Of a stretch of DNA of 20,737 nucleotides, positions 15,052 to 20,737 are shown in pieces. The first letter of the stretch is position 1; the number at the start of each line of letters is the position of its first letter. The notes below the pieces were generated by a model. That model did no database searches. It saw only the letters and a program-made list of their open reading frames with translations, and was not told where the DNA came from. Location of the stretch: assembly GCA_964568355.1 (NCBI GenBank), contig CAZMRK010000326.1, forward strand, positions 1 through 20,737, written 5' to 3'. This DNA is from JAJPJX01 sp964568355. GTDB taxonomy: Bacteria > Acidobacteriota > Terriglobia > Bryobacterales > Bryobacteraceae. The translations under genes and the position numbers were made by a program.

Positions 15052-16515
15052 CTAAACCTCGGTCGCCAATCTGGCCCACTCCAGGGCCACCAGCCCGGCG
15101 GGCCGCAACTTTACCTCGGCGGACTTGCGTCCCACCATTTCATTGATCAGATGCGCCCGTAATTTCTGAAATTCCCGGTCCCGCGTTCCGCTCAAAATGC
15201 GCGTCAACCGGCGCTGGAAGCGCCAGGTGCGCTGCACCGGGCCGTCCTTTTCCAAATCGCCCCAGGCCTCTTTCTGGTAAAAGCTGCGCAGTTCCAGCAG
15301 AAACTGACGCGAGAGCCGGAACTCGCTTACCAGCCGGGCTACAGTATCCTTCAACTCCGCCGCGTCCGCCAGTTGCTTCCATTCCAGGATACGGCCTAAC
15401 ACGTAGATGCAGTCTTTATCGGAAGACTTGGCCAATTCCAGGTTACGGCCCGCCTGCTGATACACCGCGCTGATCGGGTAATATGTCTCCGGCGCAAGCG
15501 CCAGGGCCATCGAAATGGTCTTGCCTTCCTGCCCCGGAAACTCTTTCAGATTCTCTTCGGTGAAGCGGTGGAACAAGCGCTGCACCTCGCGCGCCAGCAC
15601 GACCAGCGCATCCCAGGATCCGTATACGGCGAAATCGTCGCCGCCGGAATAGAGAATCGTCACCTTGCGCCAGAATTCCGGCAGCGAGCAAAGCAACTCC
15701 AACTCACCGGCGAAGAATTGCTTGTAGAGCACCGAAATCTGCACGTGCTCTTCGATGGTGTGCAGGCGCCTGAGCCGCACGCCGAACTGGTCCACATCGC
15801 CGCGCAGCACGCCCCACATCGACCGGCCCTGCGCCCGCCGCGCCAGTGTGGGTACTCCGGCAGCGGACTTACCGTCTTCGCTCGGCGCCGCATGACGCGC
15901 CAGGGTAATGCCTTCGAGCGACAGGTTGGGCGTCAGATTCCACGTATGCTTACCCGCGCCCGGAGTCACCATTCCGGGATTCTCCGGAGACCATCCGATC
16001 GATGCCGACTCCCGCACCTGCAATCCCAGCACTTTGGAAAAATAGGTGTCGGCTTCACTCGTGTCGGCCGGCTCAAACGGACGGAGGGCTTCCTCGGCGC
16101 CTTCCGCCAGGGGCGTCATGCGCTTGCGGTTGAGTTCTTCGGTGAGTCGCTTGCGCACCACACTCCAGTCGCCCAGATTTTCGGTAACGCTCCACAGCAG
16201 CTTCAGATAGCCGCCACTCAGTTGAGCGATCTGGCGCGCCGCAGCGGTCAGAAAAGTCTCCGCTGCCGGACGGGCCTCCCCCGGTAGTACCAGCAGGAAC
16301 TGGCCACCGCCACTCGATCCGAGCAGAATGCGCGCCAAGCCGAGCTCGGCCAGCAGGGCGCGCGGCAGGACTTCGCACATCAGCGTGATCCACTGGGACC
16401 GTCCCGCCAGGAGTTCCTCCCCACTCGATCGCGACGGCACGATGCTGCCCGGCCTGGATAGGAGGAACTCTTCTATGCCCAGGATTTTTCCTTGCAGAAG
16501 GATCTGTTCGGACAT
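15052..16515 (-). CDS. cas10: Type III-A CRISPR signature protein Cas10/Csm1, no HD domain
   Basis: A 487-residue Cas10, against roughly 750-850 for common Csm1. It begins directly at the first Palm domain: LLQGKILGIEEFLLS (6-20) matches the usual GDISGIQ-F opening, and LLGSSGGGQFLLVLP (64-78) is the SGG element. The second Palm has RGDVDQFG (238-245) and the cyclase motif YSGGDDFAVYG (289-299), GGDD intact, so synthesis of cyclic oligoadenylate from ATP upon target RNA binding is expected. No N-terminal HD nuclease is present, so Cas10 ssDNase activity is not expected. The family's zinc-ribbon CxxC pairs are absent; only isolated Cys residues are seen. Residues about 395-487 are the helical C-terminal domain. 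It is the first gene of the operon, with a candidate extended -10 upstream (16546-16554). A frame open to the window's other strand is shadow only. Confidence 0.93.
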   Translation of the reverse strand: MSEQILLQGKILGIEEFLLSRPGSIVPSRSSGEELLAGRSQWITLMCEVLPRALLAELGLARILLGSSGGGQFLLVLPGEARPAAETFLTAAARQIAQLSGGYLKLLWSVTENLGDWSVVRKRLTEELNRKRMTPLAEGAEEALRPFEPADTSEADTYFSKVLGLQVRESASIGWSPENPGMVTPGAGKHTWNLTPNLSLEGITLARHAAPSEDGKSAAGVPTLARRAQGRSMWGVLRGDVDQFGVRLRRLHTIEEHVQISVLYKQFFAGELELLCSLPEFWRKVTILYSGGDDFAVYGSWDALVVLAREVQRLFHRFTEENLKEFPGQEGKTISMALALAPETYYPISAVYQQAGRNLELAKSSDKDCIYVLGRILEWKQLADAAELKDTVARLVSEFRLSRQFLLELRSFYQKEAWGDLEKDGPVQRTWRFQRRLTRILSGTRDREFQKLRAHLINEMVGRKSAEVKLRPAGLVALEWARLATEV

Positions 16516-16545
16516 CTAGAGACAGAAAAGCCTTGAGAAACCCCC

Positions 16546-16554
16546 ACTGTATCA
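16546..16554 (-). promoter_or_regulatory. Candidate extended -10 for the csm operon
   Basis: Read on the minus strand, TGATACAGT is a TGn-extended -10 (TACAGT, four of six consensus positions) about 30 bases before the cas10 ATG. A weak TTTGTG lies 16 bases upstream as a possible -35. No strong ribosome-binding site follows. This is the only promoter candidate seen for the five-gene operon. Confidence 0.35.
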
Positions 16555-16690
16555 CAAGTGAGGCCGGCACAAACCGTCTGCGGTCCGCAATTTCCGGTCA
16601 ACTCGCCCGGTCCGTGACACCATATCCGGCAGAATGGATCGATTCCCGAGTTTCAGAGCGGATTCCCAGAAACCGGGAGAAGATTGCCGG

Positions 16691-17155
16691 ATGGCCTCCA
16701 CTCTCTCCAACAGGAGAAAAAACTTGTCTCGCCTCTGGATTGCCTCGCTTCTCTGCGTGCTGGCCGCCCCCGGCCTTTCAGCCGCGGCCGCCCCGGTCGC
16801 CAAACCGGCCGCTGCCGCTCACCGGCGCTCCACCGCGCCGGCGGGACCTTCGGATGCGGAAGTGGAGAAAGCTATCCGTGCGCGCCTGGCCGCCTCGAAA
16901 ATCTCCACCGACCACTTCACCGTGCGTGTGCAAGGCGGCGTGGCCACGCTCGAAGGCTATACCAACGTGATCCAGCACAAAGGCACCGCTACCCGGCTAG
17001 CCAAAAACGCCGGAGCCGTGGGCGTCGTGAACCGCATTCAGATCAGTCAGGAAGCCCGCCAAAAGGCCGCGGCCAATCTGGCCAAAGGCCGCCGCCGCGC
17101 TCAGATCAAGCGCAGCGAAGCGACCCAGCGCACCGAGCGCAGCCAGCCCCGCTAA
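16691..17155 (+). CDS. Secreted BON-domain protein
   Basis: A 154-residue protein. Residues 1-33 form a signal peptide (RRKNLSRLWIASLLCVLAAP, then GLSAAAAP). After a short Ala/Pro-rich linker a single BON domain spans about 52-118: SDAEVEKAIRARLAAS, FTVRVQGGVATLEGYTNV and KNAGAVGVVNRIQIS are the family's alpha-beta pattern with G-x-V-x-L-x-G. BON domains bind phospholipid or peptidoglycan-associated structures and help keep envelopes stable. The C-terminus (about 119-154) is a strongly basic Lys/Arg/Gln tail. I chose the ATG at 16691 because it puts the signal peptide near the N-terminus and GGGAG lies 11-16 bases upstream; an in-frame ATG at 16634 would add 19 residues. It is divergent from the csm operon. 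Confidence 0.8.
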   Translation: MASTLSNRRKNLSRLWIASLLCVLAAPGLSAAAAPVAKPAAAAHRRSTAPAGPSDAEVEKAIRARLAASKISTDHFTVRVQGGVATLEGYTNVIQHKGTATRLAKNAGAVGVVNRIQISQEARQKAAANLAKGRRRAQIKRSEATQRTERSQPR

Positions 17156-17238
17156 AGCCGCTGACGGGCCGTGATAGACTAAACGGCAGAACGACCGTCG
17201 CTTCACACCAGCTTCTTCGAATGATTTTGCGGTAAACC

Positions 17239-18126
17239 ATGATTTGCATGAAACTGTGGTCTGTCTCTCTACTCGTTTGCCTTCCTCTCCTGGCGCAAAC
17301 GAATCCTCCCCAATCCTCCGCCCCCCCCAATCTTCCCCCGGATACGGTGGTGGCCAGCTTCGGCGACGGCCGGAAGCTCACCGTCGAGCAACTGCAAAAG
17401 TTCGCCGCCGTGCTGCCGCCCGAAATGCGGCAGATGGCCATGCGCGACCGGAAGAATTTCGTGCAGCAGTATGCGCTCATGCATCGGCTGGCGGAACTGG
17501 CGATCGAAGCCAAGCTGGACCAGAAGAGCCCGGTCAAAGAGCAGTTGGAGTTCAACCGCACCTACGTCCTGATGAACGCCGAGTTGAACGACACATTGAC
17601 CAACATCATCGTTCCGGCCGCCGATCAGCAGCGCTTCTACGACGCAAACCAGGACCGCTTCACGCAAGTGAAGGTGAAAGTGATCTATGTCTCGTTCGCG
17701 GCCAATCCCTCGGCTTCTTCGGGCGCAAAAAAATATCTGAGTGAGCCGGAGGCCAAGGCCAAGATCGAAAAATTGCGGCAGGAGATCACTGCCGGGGCAG
17801 ATTTCGTCAGCCTGGTGAAGGTCAATTCCGACGACGCCACCTCGGCGGCCAAGGATGGCGATTTCGGAACGATCCGCCGCACCGACAAAATTCCGGAAGC
17901 CATCCGGAACACCGTTTTTGCACTCCAGCCCGGCCAGGTCAGCGAACCGGTTCGCCAGCCGAACGGGTATTACCTGTTCCGCGCCGAGGAAATTACCGCG
18001 CGCCCGTTCAGCGAAGTGCAGGAAGAGATCCAGAACGAGCTGCGTCAGGCCCGTTTCAAGCAGTGGATGGACCAGACAACGCGCGGCCTCAACGTGAAGC
18101 TCGAAAGCGAAGCCTACTTCAAGTAG
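17239..18126 (+). CDS. Parvulin-type peptidyl-prolyl cis-trans isomerase, exported
   Basis: A 295-residue PpiC/SurA-like protein. The N-terminus is a signal peptide (MKLWSVSLLVCLPLLAQT from a second in-frame ATG at 17248; 17239 is the first). Residues about 35-140 are a helical chaperone-like N-domain, and about 143-255 a rotamase domain: VKVIYVSFAANP, then ADFVSLVKVNSDDATSAAKD, GDFGTI, and VFALQPGQVSEPVRQPNGYY. Such proteins assist folding of outer-membrane and secreted proteins in the periplasm, which would suit the large beta-barrel receptor elsewhere in the window. A C-terminal helix (EVQEEIQNELRQARFKQWM) completes the SurA-like layout. It lies 83 bp after the BON gene and may share its transcript. 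The family call is firm; the exact subfamily is not. Confidence 0.88.
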   Translation: MICMKLWSVSLLVCLPLLAQTNPPQSSAPPNLPPDTVVASFGDGRKLTVEQLQKFAAVLPPEMRQMAMRDRKNFVQQYALMHRLAELAIEAKLDQKSPVKEQLEFNRTYVLMNAELNDTLTNIIVPAADQQRFYDANQDRFTQVKVKVIYVSFAANPSASSGAKKYLSEPEAKAKIEKLRQEITAGADFVSLVKVNSDDATSAAKDGDFGTIRRTDKIPEAIRNTVFALQPGQVSEPVRQPNGYYLFRAEEITARPFSEVQEEIQNELRQARFKQWMDQTTRGLNVKLESEAYFK

Positions 18127-18367
18127 TACTAACCTTCTATTTCCGGCCTACCCCGCTTTCGCCTTATGTTCGCCATGAACCACCACATATAGGGGCCGCA
18201 TCCAGCCTTGTGGACGGTCTGGTAGTGCGGTAACTCCACCTTAATCAAGCACTTTCTTCAAATTAGCTCTTGCAATGGACAAAGAGCTCGTGCCACAATT
18301 TGTTGTGGCCCAGAATGGATTGAATCTGGCCGATCCGGGCTAAAAAGTGGACAGGATCGAATAAGTC
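18127..18367. other. Leader region of the dcw cluster
   Basis: 241 bases without a gene. Two small inverted repeats are present: AGCTCTT (18265-18271) with AAGAGCT (18282-18288), and the one annotated at 18292-18309. TTGAAT (18320-18325) and TAAAAA (18341-18346) are 15 bases apart, a sub-optimal promoter candidate. AGGA lies about 10 bases before the mraZ GTG. No periodic TGGGA-type MraZ box array was found. Confidence 0.35.
18292..18309. promoter_or_regulatory. Perfect inverted repeat upstream of mraZ, possible operator
   Basis: GCCACAA and TTGTGGC form 7-bp perfect arms around the 4-base spacer TTTG, about 60 bases before the mraZ start. The short symmetric form and its position suggest a binding site for a dimeric regulator, or a small hairpin. 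It has no T-run. The regulator is unknown. Confidence 0.35.
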
Positions 18368-18853
18368 GTGAGCGAAGAGGCTCAAGTCGCATCTCCGGTG
18401 GAACCGCCCCGCGGCATGTTTCCCGGCCGCCTGGACGACAAAGGCCGCCTCAAGCTGCCTGTCGCCTTCCAGCAATACTTGGGTGCCCTCCCGGAAAAGA
18501 AGCTGTTTGTGACGAGCCTGGATCGCCGCATAGCCCAAATATATCCGATGACCGTGTGGCGGGAAAACGAAAAGTTTTTTGAGAACTTTCGGGAAAACCC
18601 CCGGATGGCCAAAAACATTGCGTTCAACGCCGCCGATCTGGGGGCTGATGCGGAGATGGATTCGCAAGGGCGTGTCGTATTTCCGCCTGAACTGCGGCGC
18701 GAGCTGGGCATCGAGAATCAGGGCGTGCGGCTTTACGCCTACAAGGGCCGGATTGAAGTGTTGAGCGAGGCGATCTATCAGGAGCGCCGCAAGCAGGCCT
18801 CGGAATCGCCGGAAGAGGGTGTGGAAACTTTGGAACGGGCAGGGCTGAAGTGA
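18368..18853 (+). CDS. mraZ: Transcriptional regulator MraZ
   Basis: A 161-residue protein with two SpoVT/AbrB-like swapped-hairpin halves: GRLDDKGRLKLPVAFQQ (about 21-37) and AEMDSQGRVVFPPELRREL (about 96-114). MraZ forms a ring-shaped oligomer and binds repeats upstream of its own dcw operon, controlling division and cell-wall genes. The start is GTG, preceded by AGGA about 10 bases upstream. The first 14 residues before RGMFPGRL are a slightly longer tail than usual, as is the C-terminus (Glu-rich, ESPEEGVETLERAGLK). It is the first gene of the cluster and rsmH follows 6 bp after its stop. Confidence 0.94.
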   Translation: MSEEAQVASPVEPPRGMFPGRLDDKGRLKLPVAFQQYLGALPEKKLFVTSLDRRIAQIYPMTVWRENEKFFENFRENPRMAKNIAFNAADLGADAEMDSQGRVVFPPELRRELGIENQGVRLYAYKGRIEVLSEAIYQERRKQASESPEEGVETLERAGLK

Positions 18854-18859
18854 TGCCGT

Positions 18860-19720
18860 ATGCACTTTCCGGTACAACTCGCGGAAGTAGTCGAGTATCT
18901 GGCCATCCGGCCGGACGGGATCTACGTGGATGCCACGACCGGTCTGGGCGGACATACGGCAGCGATCGCGCAGAAGCTGACCACGGGATTCGTGATTGCC
19001 AACGATCGCGACTCGGAATCGCTCGAAATGGCGCGCCGGAACACGACGGCCTATGCGGAACGGATTCGTTGGAGCTACGGCAGATTTTCTCAGTTGGACG
19101 GAGCCTTAGCCGAATACGGAGTGGAGCGGGTAGACGGACTGCTGGCGGACCTGGGGGTCAGCCGGTATCAGTTGACCGACGCTGCGCGCGGATTTTCGTT
19201 TCAGACCGATGGGCCGCTCGATATGCGGATGGACCCTACCACCGGCATGACAGCGGCCGATCTGGTCAATCACTATGCCGAAAAGGCAATCGCCGATCTG
19301 ATTTATCAGTTAGGCGAGGAAAGGAGGGCGCGGAAGATCGCCAGAGCAATCGTTCGGGCACGGCCCATACGGAGCACACTGCACTTGGCCAGTGTAGTGG
19401 AAGGGGCCGTGCCGCGAACGGGTCGTTTGCATCCCGCGACGCAGACGTTCATGGCCTTGCGTATGGCGGTCAACGACGAGCCGGGCGAACTCGACCGCCT
19501 GCTCGCCATCGGCCCCGGACTGTTGCGGAGTGGAGGCCGGATGGTGGTCATCTCGTTCATGTCGAGCGACGACCGCAAGGTCAAGGAACGGTTTCGGAGT
19601 CTGGCGCGGGAAGAACAGGCTATCGTGCTTACCAAGCATCCCGTTCCGCCCTCCGCGGACGAGATTCAGCAGAACCCGCCGTCTCGCAGCGCCAAGCTGC
19701 GGGCGTTGGAAATGAAGTGA
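18860..19720 (+). CDS. rsmH: 16S rRNA (cytosine(1402)-N(4))-methyltransferase RsmH
   Basis: A 286-residue SAM-dependent enzyme that methylates N4 of C1402 in 16S rRNA, tuning the ribosomal P site. FPVQLAEVVEYL matches the family opening. VDATTGLGGHT (23-33) is the SAM motif, DLGVSRYQL (97-105) and GPLDMRMD (118-125) are family signatures, and HPATQTFMALRMAVN (191-205) is the conserved HPA-x-x-x-F-x-ALR-x-x-VN segment. Where most family members have SFHSLEDR this protein reads SFMSSDDR (232-239), a His-to-Met and Leu-Glu-to-Ser-Asp change. It is somewhat shorter than the usual 300-315 residues. The start at 18860 lies 6 bp after mraZ and is chosen by this alignment. Confidence 0.94.
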   Translation: MHFPVQLAEVVEYLAIRPDGIYVDATTGLGGHTAAIAQKLTTGFVIANDRDSESLEMARRNTTAYAERIRWSYGRFSQLDGALAEYGVERVDGLLADLGVSRYQLTDAARGFSFQTDGPLDMRMDPTTGMTAADLVNHYAEKAIADLIYQLGEERRARKIARAIVRARPIRSTLHLASVVEGAVPRTGRLHPATQTFMALRMAVNDEPGELDRLLAIGPGLLRSGGRMVVISFMSSDDRKVKERFRSLAREEQAIVLTKHPVPPSADEIQQNPPSRSAKLRALEMK

Positions 19721-19741
19721 AGAGGGATTGAGAAAACAATC

Positions 19742-20227
19742 ATGGCGACGTTGGCGACATACTTCAGGAGATCGGAGGCGGTGACCCCCGCCAGGACCCT
19801 AAACCAGAGATCTGCGGCAAGGGTCGAGCCCGACGCATACCGGCTGCGGGCCCTGCCCAACGAAGATGTGTTTTTTTACTGTAAGCCCATCGATAACTCG
19901 CGCGTCGTTCGGGAAGCCGACCCCAAAGCGGGGGGCGAATGCTGGTCCACCATCGGCGCGGCCTGCGTGCTAGCCGTGCTGCTCACCAGCGTGCTGGCTC
20001 CAAACGTGGCCAGCACACTCGCCGGCTACAAGCTCCAGGCCCTACGGGAAGAGCAGCACCAGCTGGTCAACGAGCAGCGGGTCCTCGATCTGGAAGAAGC
20101 GCGGCTGCTCAATCCGGCGCGCCTGGAAGAACTGGCACGCACGCGCAAGATGACCGCTCCGGCGCCCGGCCAGGTGGTGCATCTCGATCCCAAGGGCGAC
20201 GGATCGTTAGCCATGAACGTGAAGTGA
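19742..20227 (+). CDS. ftsL: FtsL-like cell-division protein
   Basis: A 161-residue bitopic membrane protein. A cytoplasmic N-terminal region of about 67 residues precedes one transmembrane helix (WSTIGAACVLAVLLTSVLAP, 68-87). A short periplasmic coiled coil (YKLQALREEQHQLVNEQRVL, about 96-115) follows, then the FtsL-type ending LEELARTRKMTAPAPGQVVH. FtsL works with FtsB and FtsQ to activate the FtsWI peptidoglycan synthase at the septum. The N-terminal region is longer than in classic FtsL proteins and contains EDVFFYCKPIDNSRVV. GAGGGA lies about 12 bases before the ATG. Position between rsmH and a PBP gene is the standard dcw place. Sequence similarity in this family is weak, so the call rests on topology plus position. 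Confidence 0.8.
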   Translation: MATLATYFRRSEAVTPARTLNQRSAARVEPDAYRLRALPNEDVFFYCKPIDNSRVVREADPKAGGECWSTIGAACVLAVLLTSVLAPNVASTLAGYKLQALREEQHQLVNEQRVLDLEEARLLNPARLEELARTRKMTAPAPGQVVHLDPKGDGSLAMNVK

Positions 20228-20237
20228 ACGCGGGTCG

Positions 20238-20303
20238 AAAGTCAAAAGGCAAAAGGCAAAAGTCGGGTTCGCTTTTGACGTTTACCTTTTGACTTTTGAC
20301 TTT
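20238..20303. repeat. Long imperfect hairpin of AAAAGTC-like heptads
   Basis: The 27-base arm at 20238-20264 (units AAAGTC, AAAAGGC, AAAAGGC, AAAAGTC) pairs with 20277-20303 (TTTGAC-type units) with three mismatches, around a 12-base loop. Two T-rich bases follow the second arm (TTTTT at 20301-20305). It fills the gap between ftsL and the PBP gene. It could act as an attenuating terminator, or be a dispersed low-complexity repeat. Confidence 0.75.
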
Positions 20304-20318
20304 TTGACTTGGTGTTCT

Positions 20319-20737
20319 ATGCCTTGGGACGCAAGGGCCGAAGCGAATCGCAGGCTGGTCTGGCTCGCGGGAGTCATTCTGGTTTGGGCGGTCTGCCTGT
20401 TGGCCAAAATTCTTTTTATTCAAGTAGTCCGTCACGACGAGTATGCCGCTCAGGCGCGGCAGCAGCAGGAGCGCGTAGTCGAGATCCCGGCGCCGCGCGG
20501 CACGATCTTTGATCGCACCGGCCAGCCCATCGCCATGAGCGTGCCGATGGACTCGATTTTCGTCAATCCCCAGCGGGTTCCCGATCTCGACGTCGCCGCC
20601 GATATCCTCTCCAGCATCCTCCATCTCGATCGCAGCCAGTTGTATGGGCGCCTCAAGTGGTATCTCGAAAATCACCGCGGCTTCATGTGGGTCAAACGCA
20701 AAGTAACGCCCGAAGAAGCCGAACGCCTGCGCAGTCT
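20319..20737 (+). CDS. FtsI/PBP2-type peptidoglycan transpeptidase, 3' end outside the window
   Basis: The frame starts MPWDARAEANRRLVWLAGVI and remains open to the window end, 139 codons plus two bases. Residues about 12-30 are a single membrane anchor (VWLAGVILVWAVCLLAKILF). IPAPRGTIFDRTGQPIAMS (about 65-83) is the class B penicillin-binding-protein dimerisation-domain motif R-G-x-I-x-D-R-x-G. The expected transpeptidase motifs (SxxK, SxN, KTG) lie beyond the window. In the cell it would cross-link septal peptidoglycan with FtsW and be activated by the FtsL upstream. The start is the only ATG after the hairpin and leaves 13 bases beyond its T-run; no strong ribosome-binding site is seen, so translation may be low or hairpin-dependent. 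PBP family is firm; assignment to FtsI rather than another class B PBP rests on dcw position. Confidence 0.88.
   Translation, partial: MPWDARAEANRRLVWLAGVILVWAVCLLAKILFIQVVRHDEYAAQARQQQERVVEIPAPRGTIFDRTGQPIAMSVPMDSIFVNPQRVPDLDVAADILSSILHLDRSQLYGRLKWYLENHRGFMWVKRKVTPEEAERLRS

Noticed and set aside
15568..16287. Plus-strand open frame of 239 codons opposite cas10
   Set aside because: Antisense to cas10, including the GGDD region; composition biased to Arg, Gln and His.
11175..16640. CRISPR array beside the csm operon
   Set aside because: Both flanking gaps (286 and 175 bases) were read for direct repeats of 25-40 bases; none are present.
2924..18134. TAGTACTAACC present in two intergenic regions (2924 and 18124)
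   Set aside because: An 11-base match is expected many times by chance in 20 kb.
18201..18367. MraZ box array upstream of mraZ
   Set aside because: TGGAC occurs at about 18211, 18276 and 18348, but the spacing is irregular and does not match the 10-bp-period TGGGA repeats known for MraZ.

Overview
The window reads as chromosome from an Acidobacteriota member, most likely the Solibacter/Bryobacter branch. Four things point there: high GC content, a VPEPGT-type PEP-CTERM protein, a very large Oar-like TonB-dependent receptor with an N-terminal carboxypeptidase-regulatory domain, and a dcw cluster beginning mraZ-rsmH-ftsL-PBP. This taxonomic call is an inference from gene style, not from a marker-gene comparison.

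Layout. Bases 1-1740 hold the 3' part of a TPR-repeat protein. Its stop codon lies in the loop of a perfect inverted repeat, and a GC-rich structured intergenic stretch with a strong bidirectional terminator (1931-1980) follows. A PEP-CTERM surface protein (minus strand, 2761-2003) has a clear sigma70-type promoter. Next comes a surface-glycan or peptide-modification style group: a circularly permuted ATP-grasp-like protein (3153-4508), a degenerate Wzt-like ABC ATPase (5447-4515, minus) and a SAM methyltransferase with a beta-rich C-terminal extension (5472-6767). The start codons of the last two are divergent and only 24 bp apart. A 1105-residue TonB-dependent receptor (10088-6771, minus) and a glycerophosphodiester phosphodiesterase (10200-11174) follow.

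Bases 16515-11461 (minus) are a compact type III-A CRISPR-Cas effector operon, cas10(csm1)-csm2-csm3-csm4-csm5, with junctions that overlap or lie 3-8 bp apart. It is the most notable part of the window. Cas10 is short, has no HD nuclease domain and no zinc-ribbon cysteine cluster, but keeps the GGDD cyclase motif. Csm3 keeps its catalytic Asp. No CRISPR array, cas6, cas1/cas2, csm6/CARF effector or ring nuclease is seen in the window. The operon sits between ordinary chromosomal genes, so any crRNA supply and any cyclic-oligoadenylate effector must come from elsewhere in the genome.

Bases 16691-18126 carry two secreted proteins, a BON-domain protein and a parvulin-type peptidyl-prolyl isomerase. 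From 18368 the dcw (division and cell wall) cluster starts: mraZ, rsmH, an FtsL-like protein, and the first part of an FtsI/PBP2-type transpeptidase cut by the window edge. A long imperfect hairpin built of AAAAGTC/AAAAGGC-like heptads sits between ftsL and the PBP gene. No tRNA, rRNA, insertion sequence or attachment site was recognised.
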